Source: Bacillota bacterium (lineage in GTDB: Bacteria > Bacillota > Dethiobacteria > DTU022 > UBA8154). From it: 48,108 bases of DNA. Made by a program: the position numbers and the translations under genes. The stretch is from positions 1 through 48,108 of the forward strand of contig JAAYRR010000057.1 in assembly GCA_012518675.1 (NCBI GenBank). Reading direction: 5' to 3'. The notes under the pieces are model-generated. The model worked only from the letters and a program-made list of their open reading frames with translations. It was not told where the DNA came from and made no database searches. Positions 1-8,902 of the stretch are shown piece after piece (the first letter of the stretch is position 1; each line of letters opens with the position of its first letter).

Positions 1-299
1 CTTAAATGTATATTGAACATATCAACACCATAACTTGTCACCACTTGCGCGGTAGTAGCCACCGTATGGGGAATGTCGTGATACTTTAGGTCCAGGAAAA
101 TTTGCACACCCATTTTTTTCAGCGTCTTGAGTATGCGGGGGCCACAAGCTGTAAAAAGCCTCATGCCCACCTTAAAATACCTAACCGGGGGGGAAAGAAG
201 CTTTACCAGATTATAGGCCTTTTCCTCGCTGTCCACATCAAGGGCTACGATAATCCGGGCTGCTGCTTCCTGTTTTTTAAATGCCGCATGTTCTTTCAA
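1..299 (-). CDS. pyrF: Orotidine 5'-phosphate decarboxylase, N-terminal part (truncated by window edge; probable TTG start)
   Basis: Manual minus-strand translation gives ...ARIIVALDVDSEEKAYNLVKLLSPPVRYFKVGMRLFTACGPRILKTLKKMGVQIFLDLKYHDIPHTVATTA..., with the OMP decarboxylase ALDV and DLKYHDIP motifs; follows pyrD. Not in the ORF track because of the non-ATG start and the edge. Confidence 0.88.
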   Translation of the reverse strand, partial: MKEHAAFKKQEAAARIIVALDVDSEEKAYNLVKLLSPPVRYFKVGMRLFTACGPRILKTLKKMGVQIFLDLKYHDIPHTVATTAQVVTSYGVDMFNIHL

Positions 300-323
300 A
301 GCCCTGCCAACACCTTTCTCTTT

Positions 324-1235
324 TTAATGATGTGCCGCACCTACAATCTCCCGCAGGCTGGAAAGACCTGCCGTATTCAAAAAAGCATGGAGATCATCAA
401 TCAACCGGGGAATCGTACAGGGCTCGACAAAATTTGCCGTACCTACGGCGACAGCACCGGCACCGGCCAACATAAATTGCAGAGCGTCATGCACCTGCAT
501 AATACCCCCCATGCCAATCAGCGGCAACCTGACAGCACGGTATACTTCATAGACCATACGTACGGCTACCGGCCTGATTGCCGGCCCGGAAAGCCCACCG
601 GTAATGTTTCCTAAAAACGGGCGTCTGGCGGCGATATCGATTACCATCCCCTGCAGGGTATTCACCAGGGAAAGGATATCTGCCCCGCTGTTCTCTGCTG
701 CCCGAGCCAGTTCTGCAATGTCTGTCACATTGGGTGAAAGCTTAACGATCAGGGGTAAATCAGTAACCCGGCGTATCCTTGCCACCAAACTGCCGATATT
801 TGCAGCATCTGTTCCAAATTGAAGCCCGCCCTGCTTTACATTGGGGCAGGAAAGATTTACTTCTAAGGCCAGAATTCCCGGGACGGCAGAAAGCTCCTGC
901 GCCAGGGTTATGTATTCTTCCTCATTTTCCCCGGCAATATTCACAATAATTGCCACACGGCCGGCCTGCAGGCGGGGCAGTTCCTGCTCCAGAAAGCCCT
1001 TCAGGCCGGGGTTTTGCAGTCCAATTGCATTCAGCATACCGGCCGGCGTTTCAACGATTCTGGGGGGAGGGTTCCCTGCCCGGGGTTTAAGCGTCAGGCC
1101 GTTAACTACCAGCGCACCAAGTTTTTCCAGGGGGAAAAAAGAAGCGTACTCTTCACCAAAACCAAAAGTCCCCGCGGCAGCCAGTACAGGGTTTTTCAAG
1201 GTTAGGGGCCCCAGCTTTACCTCCAAGTCAGCCAT
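324..1235 (-). CDS. pyrD: Dihydroorotate dehydrogenase (type 1B, catalytic subunit)
   Basis: MADLEVKLGPLTLKNPVLAAAGTFGFGEEY...NLSCPNVKQGG...GMGGI; start moved to the internal ATG because a GGAGGTGG-type RBS precedes it; adjacent to pyrK. Confidence 0.95.
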   Translation of the reverse strand: MADLEVKLGPLTLKNPVLAAAGTFGFGEEYASFFPLEKLGALVVNGLTLKPRAGNPPPRIVETPAGMLNAIGLQNPGLKGFLEQELPRLQAGRVAIIVNIAGENEEEYITLAQELSAVPGILALEVNLSCPNVKQGGLQFGTDAANIGSLVARIRRVTDLPLIVKLSPNVTDIAELARAAENSGADILSLVNTLQGMVIDIAARRPFLGNITGGLSGPAIRPVAVRMVYEVYRAVRLPLIGMGGIMQVHDALQFMLAGAGAVAVGTANFVEPCTIPRLIDDLHAFLNTAGLSSLREIVGAAHH

Positions 1236-1236
1236 C

Positions 1237-2019
1237 TTACCATTCCACCTCCTGTGCAGCAAAAACAGGGCCGTCACTACATACCATCCGGTAGGTGCTT
1301 TTTTCCCCCTGCCGTATGCTTACAGCACAGCCCTGACAGGCGCCCAGACCACAGGCCATTCTTTCTTCCAAAGAAAGTTGCAGCGGAAAATTCCAGGCCT
1401 CATTTTTTTTGGTTAATACCTGCAACATGGGCCGGGGTCCACAGGCATATAGTTCTACCGGCTGCATACCTTGGCGCACAGCTCCGGCAAAAAGATCTGT
1501 TACCCGGCCCTGGTAACCGCTGCTGCCATCATCCGTTGCCAGGTGCACTGCGGTTTCCCGGGGCAATAATCTTTTCAGAGGCAGCAGGTCGTCCCTGGAA
1601 GCAGCCCCGTAAAAGAGGGCCACCCTTCTTTTTTTTCCAACCAGCGCCCGGGCCAGAAACAATAACGGTGCCACCCCGGCACCCCCCGCCAAAAGTACAG
1701 CCGGCAGGCGGCTGGCAGAAAACTGAAAACCCCTGCCCAACGGGCCCAGGCAATTCAGAACAGCACCTTTTTTCACCCTGCTCAAAATAGCGGTTCCTTC
1801 CCCGGCCAGGCGAAAAATAACTTCCAGCGTTCCTCTTTGGGGGCAGGCACCCGCCAGGCTAAAAGGACGGCGCAGGAAAGGAACAAGGCTTTCCCCGATG
1901 CGGATATGTAAAAACTGACCAGGCCGGGACTGCGCGGCAAGTTGTGGTTCCCGGAGCAATAAATAATAGGAATGCCTGGCCAGTTCTTCAACAGATTCTA
2001 CACAGGCCTTAAATAACAC
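1237..2019 (-). CDS. pyrK: Dihydroorotate dehydrogenase B electron transfer subunit
   Basis: FAD/NAD ferredoxin-reductase-like fold with C-terminal Cys cluster CGLGACQGCAV; abuts pyrD. Confidence 0.93.
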   Translation of the reverse strand: MLFKACVESVEELARHSYYLLLREPQLAAQSRPGQFLHIRIGESLVPFLRRPFSLAGACPQRGTLEVIFRLAGEGTAILSRVKKGAVLNCLGPLGRGFQFSASRLPAVLLAGGAGVAPLLFLARALVGKKRRVALFYGAASRDDLLPLKRLLPRETAVHLATDDGSSGYQGRVTDLFAGAVRQGMQPVELYACGPRPMLQVLTKKNEAWNFPLQLSLEERMACGLGACQGCAVSIRQGEKSTYRMVCSDGPVFAAQEVEW

Positions 2020-2034
2020 AAGATCGACCCCTTT

Positions 2035-3375
2035 TTAATTATTTCTACAAAGAAGTTCTTCCCGGCCGGGAAAATCAGGGCTGAAACCCTTCACCTTACC
2101 TTCCCACATTTTAATATCCCCGTCCACCATGGTCATCACAGGAAAGCCCTCAAGACGCCACCCTGCAAAAGGCGTACTTTTCCCCCGGGAGTAAAACCGC
2201 CGGGCATCGACTTCTATTTGTAGCTGGGGGTCAACTGCCATCAAATCAGCCGGCGAACCGGGAACAAGGGTGCCCCCCGGGATTCCGAGCAGGCGCGCCG
2301 GGGCACAAGACATGCAGTTGACAAGTGCTGCCGGGGAAAGTGTCCCCGGAACAACAAACTTTGTCCAAAGCAAAGGAAAAGCCGTTTCCAGCCCCACCAC
2401 ACCAAAGGGTGCATTTAAAAAATCCCCTTCTTTTTCACAGGGGTGGTGGGGAGCATGGTCTGTAGCAATTATTTCAATAACCCCTTCCCTTAAAGCCTGT
2501 TGCAAAGTTTCTCGATCGGCACTGTTTCGTAAGGGGGGGTTCATCTTGGCAGCGCTGTCAAAATCGCCCACTGCTTCTTCAGTTAAAAGCAGGTGGTGGG
2601 GGGTTACCTCCGCTGTCAGGGCGGTGGCCCCTTTTTCCCGCGCCCACTTTAACAGGGCCACACTTTGGCTGCAACTGAGATGTGCCAGATGAAGTTTGCC
2701 TCCGACAGCCTCCTGCAGTAGTATTTCCCGGGCCACCATCACCGACTCCGAAACAGAGGGAAGCACCGGCAAGCCCAACCGGTAACCATGGCTGCCGGCG
2801 TGTACAACACCATCTCCGGCAAGGTTGAGATCCTCACAATGGGAAATAATTGGCAAGTCCAAAACAAGGGCAAACTGCATGGCTTTAAGCATCAAACCGC
2901 TGTTCATCACCGGCCGGCCGTCATCAGAAAAGCCCCGTGCGCCTTCCTGGGCCATTTCCCATAGGGGTGCAAGTTCTTTGCCTTGCAGCCCGAGCGTCAG
3001 GGCACCGATGGGGTAAACCCGGGCTAAATCTGCCCGTCGGGCCCGTTCCTTAATAAAAGCAACCGTTTCTTTGCCATCCACCGGCGGGGATGTATTGGCC
3101 ATACAGGCTACCGCCGTAAACCCTCCCGCCACTGCTGCCGCACACCCGGTGGCAACCGTTTCTTTGTTTTCGCCCCCGGGTTCACGCAGATGAACATGTG
3201 TATCCACCAACCCGGGGAAAATTAACTTATCTTTCATTTCCAACACAGGTGCCTCAACCGGCCCCAAAGACGGTGAAACCGCCTCGATTTTTTTATCCCT
3301 GATCAAAATTTCTGCCGGACCTTCCCAGCCGGCAGCCGGATCATATAAAATACCTCCCTTAATCAGTAAATCCAT
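2035..3375 (-). CDS. pyrC: Dihydroorotase
   Basis: DTHVHLREPGGENKET, ATDHAPHH motifs; in pyr operon. Confidence 0.96.
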   Translation of the reverse strand: MDLLIKGGILYDPAAGWEGPAEILIRDKKIEAVSPSLGPVEAPVLEMKDKLIFPGLVDTHVHLREPGGENKETVATGCAAAVAGGFTAVACMANTSPPVDGKETVAFIKERARRADLARVYPIGALTLGLQGKELAPLWEMAQEGARGFSDDGRPVMNSGLMLKAMQFALVLDLPIISHCEDLNLAGDGVVHAGSHGYRLGLPVLPSVSESVMVAREILLQEAVGGKLHLAHLSCSQSVALLKWAREKGATALTAEVTPHHLLLTEEAVGDFDSAAKMNPPLRNSADRETLQQALREGVIEIIATDHAPHHPCEKEGDFLNAPFGVVGLETAFPLLWTKFVVPGTLSPAALVNCMSCAPARLLGIPGGTLVPGSPADLMAVDPQLQIEVDARRFYSRGKSTPFAGWRLEGFPVMTMVDGDIKMWEGKVKGFSPDFPGREELLCRNN

Positions 3376-4311
3376 TTAAACCACTCTCCCGGCTACAAGT
3401 AAATCAAGCACAGCCATGCGCACATAAACTCCGTTTTGAACTTGTTCCCGAAAAAGAGTTCTTTGTGGGCAACTGCTTTCCAACCTTTTTAAAGCCCTGG
3501 AACTTATTTCTATACCGATGTTCATCGGGCCGGGGTGCATTAATAATGCGTTTTCCTTTAATAAGGTCAACCTTTTTTCATTCAGGCCATATAAAACAGC
3601 ATATTCACCAAGCGAAGGCAGCAACCCCTTTTCCTGCCGTTCCCTTTGTACCCGTAAAAAGTAGATGACATCCCCCGCAGGCAGCACATTTTCCAGATGA
3701 TAAGAACGTTCAACACCGGCAGGAACCAATGCCGGCGGCAGCAAAACTGGGGGCGCCACCAGGATCAGCTTGGCGCCAAAAAGAGGTAAGACGTAAAAAT
3801 GGGAACGTGCCACTCGGCTATGTAAAATATCACCAACCATAACCACCGTTATCCCTGTAAAGTCAATCCCTTTTTCCTGCAAGGTAAAAATATCTAAAAG
3901 GGCCTGCGTAGGGTGCTGGTAACAACCTTCACCGCCGCTGATTAAGGACATCCCCGTTGACTGTGCGATCCTTTGAAAAAAACCGGGTATGCGGTGGCGG
4001 AAAATAAGGGCATCGGCACCTAAGGAGGCCAGGGTTTTGACGGTATCTTTTATGTTTTCCCCTTTTCCTTCGCTGGATATTCCCGGGTTGAAACTTATAA
4101 TTTTACCCCCAAGCTTACGGACAGCCAGTTCAAAGGATAGTCGGGTGCGGGTGCTGGGCTCCCAAAAAGAAATGGCAATGGTTTTAGTCTGCAGGGATGA
4201 AAACAACTTTCCATCCTTTTTTTTGAAATAGGCAGCCCGCAATAAGATTTCTTCCAGGTCATCCCGTGTAAAGTCGTGCAGGTTCAGCATATCCTTGGGC
4301 AACAAGGTCAC
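3376..4311 (-). CDS. pyrB: Aspartate carbamoyltransferase catalytic subunit
   Basis: FWEPSTRTRLSFE (carbamoyl-phosphate binding), HPTQALLD, MHPGPMNIGIE; immediately upstream of pyrC. Confidence 0.96.
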   Translation of the reverse strand: MTLLPKDMLNLHDFTRDDLEEILLRAAYFKKKDGKLFSSLQTKTIAISFWEPSTRTRLSFELAVRKLGGKIISFNPGISSEGKGENIKDTVKTLASLGADALIFRHRIPGFFQRIAQSTGMSLISGGEGCYQHPTQALLDIFTLQEKGIDFTGITVVMVGDILHSRVARSHFYVLPLFGAKLILVAPPVLLPPALVPAGVERSYHLENVLPAGDVIYFLRVQRERQEKGLLPSLGEYAVLYGLNEKRLTLLKENALLMHPGPMNIGIEISSRALKRLESSCPQRTLFREQVQNGVYVRMAVLDLLVAGRVV

Positions 4312-4334
4312 CCCTCCTGACTAAAGCCGTGAAA

Positions 4335-4964
4335 TTATTGGTCAAATCTTGTATCGCCGGGAAACCAGATACGTATAACTGCTTGAATGGCCAGGATATA
4401 TGATACGGCAGTGGGAAAATAAGCCTCCACAACAGTATCAAAAAGAATTGTGGCACGCGGGGCAAATTCCTCTCCCCCGTCCCAAAGAATAAAAGCTAGT
4501 TCAATGCGCGGCAAAACAGGTACCAGCACGCTTGCATCCCCCTGATCCAAACGTTTTCCGCCATGTTGGTAACCCCGTTCTAAAAATGTTTCCTTCTGGC
4601 AATGATAGCGTTGGGCCAAAGGTTCCAGGGCTTCCCTTTGGAAAGGTTTCCAGTGCATCTGCCCACCCCTGAGCTCATGAAAGGAAAGCCAGCGTCCCCT
4701 TGCCGGCAAACCACTGGCCGTTGCCAGATACTGTAAAATAACAACCCTTTCCTCATGTACAGGGCCCCCGGGTAAAATGTTCCCTTCTGCATCGAAAAAG
4801 CGGGCCTCCCCCGTGGGGTATGTAATTCCCAAAGGAATATTACAATATTTTAAAAGCAGCATATCATCTTTAAATACTGCGCCGCTTAGGGCTGCCATTT
4901 CCGCGGGGTCTTGGGCTGCAAACCTTTGTAGAACCTTAGAAAGGGCGTTTCTGGTACACAACAT
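4335..4964 (-). CDS. DUF3786-like domain protein, function unknown
   Basis: MLCTRNALSKVLQRFAAQDPAEMAALSGAVFKDDMLLLKYCNIPLGITYPTGEARF...; start trimmed from the ORF-track 5042 to the ATG after GGAGGGATA; ~23 nt upstream of pyrB. Family assignment is from memory of the family pattern. Confidence 0.7.
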   Translation of the reverse strand: MLCTRNALSKVLQRFAAQDPAEMAALSGAVFKDDMLLLKYCNIPLGITYPTGEARFFDAEGNILPGGPVHEERVVILQYLATASGLPARGRWLSFHELRGGQMHWKPFQREALEPLAQRYHCQKETFLERGYQHGGKRLDQGDASVLVPVLPRIELAFILWDGGEEFAPRATILFDTVVEAYFPTAVSYILAIQAVIRIWFPGDTRFDQ

Positions 4965-5099
4965 TATCCCTCCATTCAAAAAATATTTATTCTTCGTAGC
5001 TCTGCCTTTTTCCTTTAATTTATATCTTTTCCAGCAAAACAATTACTTTTTTGCACTAAAATATGTTAAAATAAAATTAGAAATACAGGGAGGAACACA

Positions 5100-6014
5100 A
5101 TGTCCAAAAAAGGTGGCTTTTTTTCTTTACTTATTTTTGGTTTCATTATTTTCTGCAGCCTATTTCTTTTTTCCTCTTTAATTTTTCCCAAAGGGGCCTC
5201 TGAAAATCAGGTTTTAACCGGGTTACAAGGAATGCAGAAAAACCAAAACAACGCTGAAAAACCGGGCGTAAAAACGGATGCAAAGGCAAATGTTAAAAAC
5301 AATGCAGAAACTATGTTGGAAAAAGAGCCAACAAGCACACCGCCGGGTTCCCTTCCGGCCCCTGAAAAAAATAATATCCCGGAAGAAGAAAGAACGCCTA
5401 CCTCCCCGCAACAAGAAAATAGCACAACATGGGATGAAGCTATGTTTGAAAAACTGTCCTTTCTACAGATGCCCCTGCCCGGGGCAAGCATAACAACCAG
5501 GGATTCCCAGTTACCCGGTGCCCCTCGTGCCTACCGCCATGGTGTGCATGAAGGTCTGGATTTTTATGCAGATTACTGCGGCATCCAAGTGAATTATGGG
5601 GATCCGGTTTTTGCAGCCGGGCCCGGCGTTATTTGCCGCATTGATCATCACTACCAAGAACCTTCTGTGGAAGAACGTACCGCAATGCTCCAAAACTGTA
5701 TGGAGGCAGGGGCTACGCCAGAAAATATTTTGGACAAGTTACGTGGCAGGCAGGTTTGGATTGCGCATTCTTTTGGTACCAGCACACGCTACGCCCACCT
5801 AAGTGCTGTTGCAAACCATCTACAGGAAGGTGATCCGGTGCGGGCCGGTGATTTTTTGGGCAACGTTGGCAACTCCGGTACCAGCGAAGGAGCCAGGGGT
5901 GAGAAAACCAACCCCCATCTGCATTTTGAAGTCTGGCTTGAAAATAATTTTTTAGGAGAAGGATTAACTCCACAGGAGGTTAGAAGTCTTTGGAGGTCCT
6001 TGCTGGAGGAATAA
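5100..6014 (+). CDS. Membrane-anchored or secreted M23 family (LytM-like) metallopeptidase
   Basis: N-terminal hydrophobic segment, low-complexity linker, then HEGLDFYADYCG (HxxxD) and HLHFEVW (HxH) zinc motifs; GGAGG RBS before the ATG. Confidence 0.85.
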   Translation: MSKKGGFFSLLIFGFIIFCSLFLFSSLIFPKGASENQVLTGLQGMQKNQNNAEKPGVKTDAKANVKNNAETMLEKEPTSTPPGSLPAPEKNNIPEEERTPTSPQQENSTTWDEAMFEKLSFLQMPLPGASITTRDSQLPGAPRAYRHGVHEGLDFYADYCGIQVNYGDPVFAAGPGVICRIDHHYQEPSVEERTAMLQNCMEAGATPENILDKLRGRQVWIAHSFGTSTRYAHLSAVANHLQEGDPVRAGDFLGNVGNSGTSEGARGEKTNPHLHFEVWLENNFLGEGLTPQEVRSLWRSLLEE

Positions 6015-6063
6015 ACGGCTGGCACACGGGGGCTGTCATAAACCTAAGCCTGTCTGCCTTTTG

Positions 6064-6468
6064 TTATGAACCGGCAAGCGCAAGATAAACCCTGCGTTGC
6101 CGGGGTCCGTCAAATTCTGCAAAAAAAACAGCCTGCCAGGTCCCCAGGAACAGGTCGCCGTTTTCCACCAGCAGGTTTAAGCTGGACCCCAGCAGGGAGG
6201 CCTTGGCATGGGCATCACTGTTTCCCTCGTAATGTTCATATTTTGGGTCAAAATGGGGAACAAGCTTACCTAAAATATAAAGCAGATCCCTGCTTACCGC
6301 GGGATCAGCCCCCTCGTTAACTGTAACCCCTGCCGTCGTATGTGGAACAAAAACAGTCAAAAAACCTTTTTCCACACCTGTAGCCTGAATAAAGTTCCTA
6401 ATTTCTGCCGTTATATCCTTAAATTCTTCCCTATTTTGAGTATTTACCACCAATGATTGCCTGTGCAA
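6064..6468 (-). CDS. YjbQ family protein (UPF0047, secondary thiamine-phosphate synthase family)
   Basis: 134 aa; FVPHTTAGVTVNEGADPAV, HYEGNSDAHAKASLLGSS, LGTWQAVFFAEFDGPRQRRVYLA are typical of UPF0047. Confidence 0.92.
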   Translation of the reverse strand: MHRQSLVVNTQNREEFKDITAEIRNFIQATGVEKGFLTVFVPHTTAGVTVNEGADPAVSRDLLYILGKLVPHFDPKYEHYEGNSDAHAKASLLGSSLNLLVENGDLFLGTWQAVFFAEFDGPRQRRVYLALAGS

Positions 6469-6536
6469 AACTATTCAAACCACCTTTAAAGCCCTGTTTT
6501 TTGACCGTCAAAATGGGGCTTTATGTGTTATGTGTT

Positions 6537-7682
6537 CTATTCGTCTTCCTTCTGGGTAAGATAGCGCAGCATATTCTGGTAAGCGCGGTGTTCAATATTC
6601 AACACCCTGTTAATTTCCCGGTATTTTACAGAAACGCTGGAGGGGGAAATGCCGTACTGCCGGGCCAATTTTTTCTGTGTAATATTTAGAAAGTGAAACT
6701 TGGCAATGGAATATTCCAAGGCAGCAGCCCAAGTTGTACATTTTCTAATATTGGGCACACGGGGATAGATATTGTTAAGATAATCAATCCACATCGCCAG
6801 CACGTCTTCATAAAAGCGTTCACCGTAAGCCTTACTTTGGCGCATGTTTTCCAGTGTGCAATCCAGCACATCCTGCCACTGATCAAGCCACCGGGGTGCA
6901 ATCAGGGGGTAATAGGAAAGATCTATATCGCGCAGGGATTCCTCTAAAAAAACTGTTACGCACCCCCGGATACCCATATTTTTCATTTCCAAAAGGGCAT
7001 GCATACGCAACCTTTGCTTAACCCAGGGGTTGCGCACAAATTCACGTAAAATAACTTCCCCGCCCTTTTCAGACAGTAAGCTAAAAATACGCAGCGCTTT
7101 TTTAACAACCTGTTCATCGCCCCCATACAGGGCCTGCCATAAAGCATTTTTGACGATCTGATTTTCATGGTAAAGTGCAATGATTTTTTCTTCTTCAGGT
7201 AATTTTTTCCTGACAACAGCTTCTTTTTCTCCGGAACCCCTACTAAAATAAGCCTCCTCTGCCTCCTCCTTCAAGGCAAAAAGCAGCTCCTCAGCATCCT
7301 GGGCCATTTCCCCATCAGGTGCATAACGTAAATATAAATTAAGGAAATAACATGCTTTTTCCAGGTTACCGATCAACCCATAATTTACAGCCATTAGAAA
7401 ATAGCATTCTGTTAAAGAAGGGTCCATTTGATAAACAACAGAATTAAAAATTTCATTGGCTTTATCAAGGTAACCCATTCTACTTAATAAACAGGCCAGG
7501 TTGTAATAGTTGATAGAGTTTTCCGGTTCAACCTCAACCGTTTTTTTAAAAAATAATAACGCTTTTTCAAGCTTGTTTTGTTGATAATAATGATTTCCTT
7601 TTTGGTAATAGTAATTGGCACTTTTTAAAAAGGAAACTACTTTTGGCACACTTTTATTCCCCAACATTTTTTCACCGCTCAT
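6537..7682 (-). CDS. TPR-repeat protein with C-terminal helix-turn-helix-like segment
   Basis: N-terminal TPR units (YYYQKGNHYYQQNKLEKALLFFKKTVEVEPENSINYYNLACLLSRMGYLDKA); C-terminal TQKKLARQYGISPSSVSVKYREI resembles an HTH. Confidence 0.7.
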   Translation of the reverse strand: MSGEKMLGNKSVPKVVSFLKSANYYYQKGNHYYQQNKLEKALLFFKKTVEVEPENSINYYNLACLLSRMGYLDKANEIFNSVVYQMDPSLTECYFLMAVNYGLIGNLEKACYFLNLYLRYAPDGEMAQDAEELLFALKEEAEEAYFSRGSGEKEAVVRKKLPEEEKIIALYHENQIVKNALWQALYGGDEQVVKKALRIFSLLSEKGGEVILREFVRNPWVKQRLRMHALLEMKNMGIRGCVTVFLEESLRDIDLSYYPLIAPRWLDQWQDVLDCTLENMRQSKAYGERFYEDVLAMWIDYLNNIYPRVPNIRKCTTWAAALEYSIAKFHFLNITQKKLARQYGISPSSVSVKYREINRVLNIEHRAYQNMLRYLTQKEDE

Positions 7683-7811
7683 TATTAATAAGATAAAAAT
7701 TACCGGCCTTTTTAAACTATTCTAGGCCTTAACAAGATAATCATACCTTACTTTAAGAAATTCTCTATTGTTGTTAAATTTCCTGCCTATTATACATTTT
7801 TAGGGGCGATC

Positions 7812-8780
7812 TTATTTAGGTGTAAAACCAGTATACACCCTGCGCCCCAAAAAATTGTCCCAACTGCTCCAATGCTTGGACTGTTTTATGTTCTTATCCA
7901 TAACCTGCTGGAATTGTTTTAAGCGGGCGCTAAGCAGATCTGCATGAAACAAGGCAAAGGCTTCAAATGTCTGGGGAATCTCCGGCGAACCCCATTCTTT
8001 TTCCCCGTGATGGCTGATCATTGCGTGTTCAAGTTGCATTTTAAGCTTTTCTGGGAATAACGGCAGCCTTTCCATTAATCCCCTGACCATTTCCAAACCA
8101 ATAGTAATATGGCCTAACAAACGCCCTTTATCCGTTTGTTCAAACACAAAACTATGGGGATCATATTCTTCAACTTTACCAAGATCATGGAAAATTGCCG
8201 CTGTGATCAACAAGGATTTATTAAGTTGTGGGTATAATTCAGTAATCTGTAAACACATTTCCACAACCTCCAGGGTGTGTTCCAAAAGCCCCCCTAAGTA
8301 ATTATGATGAATGACCTTTGCAGCCGGGGAAGTCTTAAATTTTTCCACAAGTTTTTCATCAGCAAAAAATTCCTTTAAAAGTCTTTGCAGGTTTTCTTCA
8401 TGAACATTTTGTCCAACTATGTTTATAAGGGTCTCCCACATTTCCTCTATATCCCGGGAAGAGGTGGCCTGAAAATGGCTTCTGTAGACATTTTCCTTTT
8501 CAATTTTTTTATAACCGCTAATCACCAGCTGGGGCCCATTATATTCCCCCACCTCGCCCCTGATCAATAGAATATCGTCCCTACAAATCGGTTCTTTAAC
8601 CAATGCACTGTCCCAAATAATGCCCTTAATGACGCCGCTGATATCCCCTAACTGCAGCTTAAAAAAATATTCGCCACTTTTAGAGGGGGAAGAAAAGGGC
8701 AATTCCCGCACATCAACTACCACAAATTGTGATTCTACAAAACTACCTCTTTTCAAATCCTTAACAAACTGCTTATTCAA
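7812..8780 (-). CDS. 3'-5' exoribonuclease YhaM-like (OB-fold plus HD domain)
   Basis: N-terminal OB-like region followed by HHNYLGGLLEHTLEV...AAIFHDLGKVEEY (HD motif) and SHHGEKEWGSP. Confidence 0.87.
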   Translation of the reverse strand: MNKQFVKDLKRGSFVESQFVVVDVRELPFSSPSKSGEYFFKLQLGDISGVIKGIIWDSALVKEPICRDDILLIRGEVGEYNGPQLVISGYKKIEKENVYRSHFQATSSRDIEEMWETLINIVGQNVHEENLQRLLKEFFADEKLVEKFKTSPAAKVIHHNYLGGLLEHTLEVVEMCLQITELYPQLNKSLLITAAIFHDLGKVEEYDPHSFVFEQTDKGRLLGHITIGLEMVRGLMERLPLFPEKLKMQLEHAMISHHGEKEWGSPEIPQTFEAFALFHADLLSARLKQFQQVMDKNIKQSKHWSSWDNFLGRRVYTGFTPK

Positions 8781-8836
8781 ATGATAACCTCCCCCGTTAT
8801 AATTCCATTATTTACCTACAGGGATATGCAAGAATA

Positions 8837-8865
8837 AAAAGCAGGCTTTTAATAAGCCTGCTTTT
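8837..8865 (-). terminator. Rho-independent terminator downstream of metF
   Basis: Perfect 12-bp inverted repeat AAAAGCAGGCTT-TTAAT-AAGCCTGCTTTT; on the minus strand followed by TTTATTCTT. Confidence 0.8.
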
Positions 8866-8902
8866 CATTTTACCATAATTTTAATAAAACGGGCTTTAAA
8901 GA

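Noticed and set aside
102-614. 170-aa plus-strand ORF at the left edge
   Set aside because: Covers pyrF and the pyrD 3' end antisense; the minus frame translates to clear OMP decarboxylase.
841-1416. 191-aa plus-strand ORF (and the overlapping 1254-1790 ORF)
   Set aside because: Antisense shadow of pyrD/pyrK; low-complexity Pro/Arg-rich translation, no RBS, opposite strand strongly supported.
6071-6103. CCGGCAA...TTGCCGG hairpin at the yjbQ 3' end as a terminator
   Set aside because: Stem is interrupted by a bulge and there is no T-tract on either strand, so not called.
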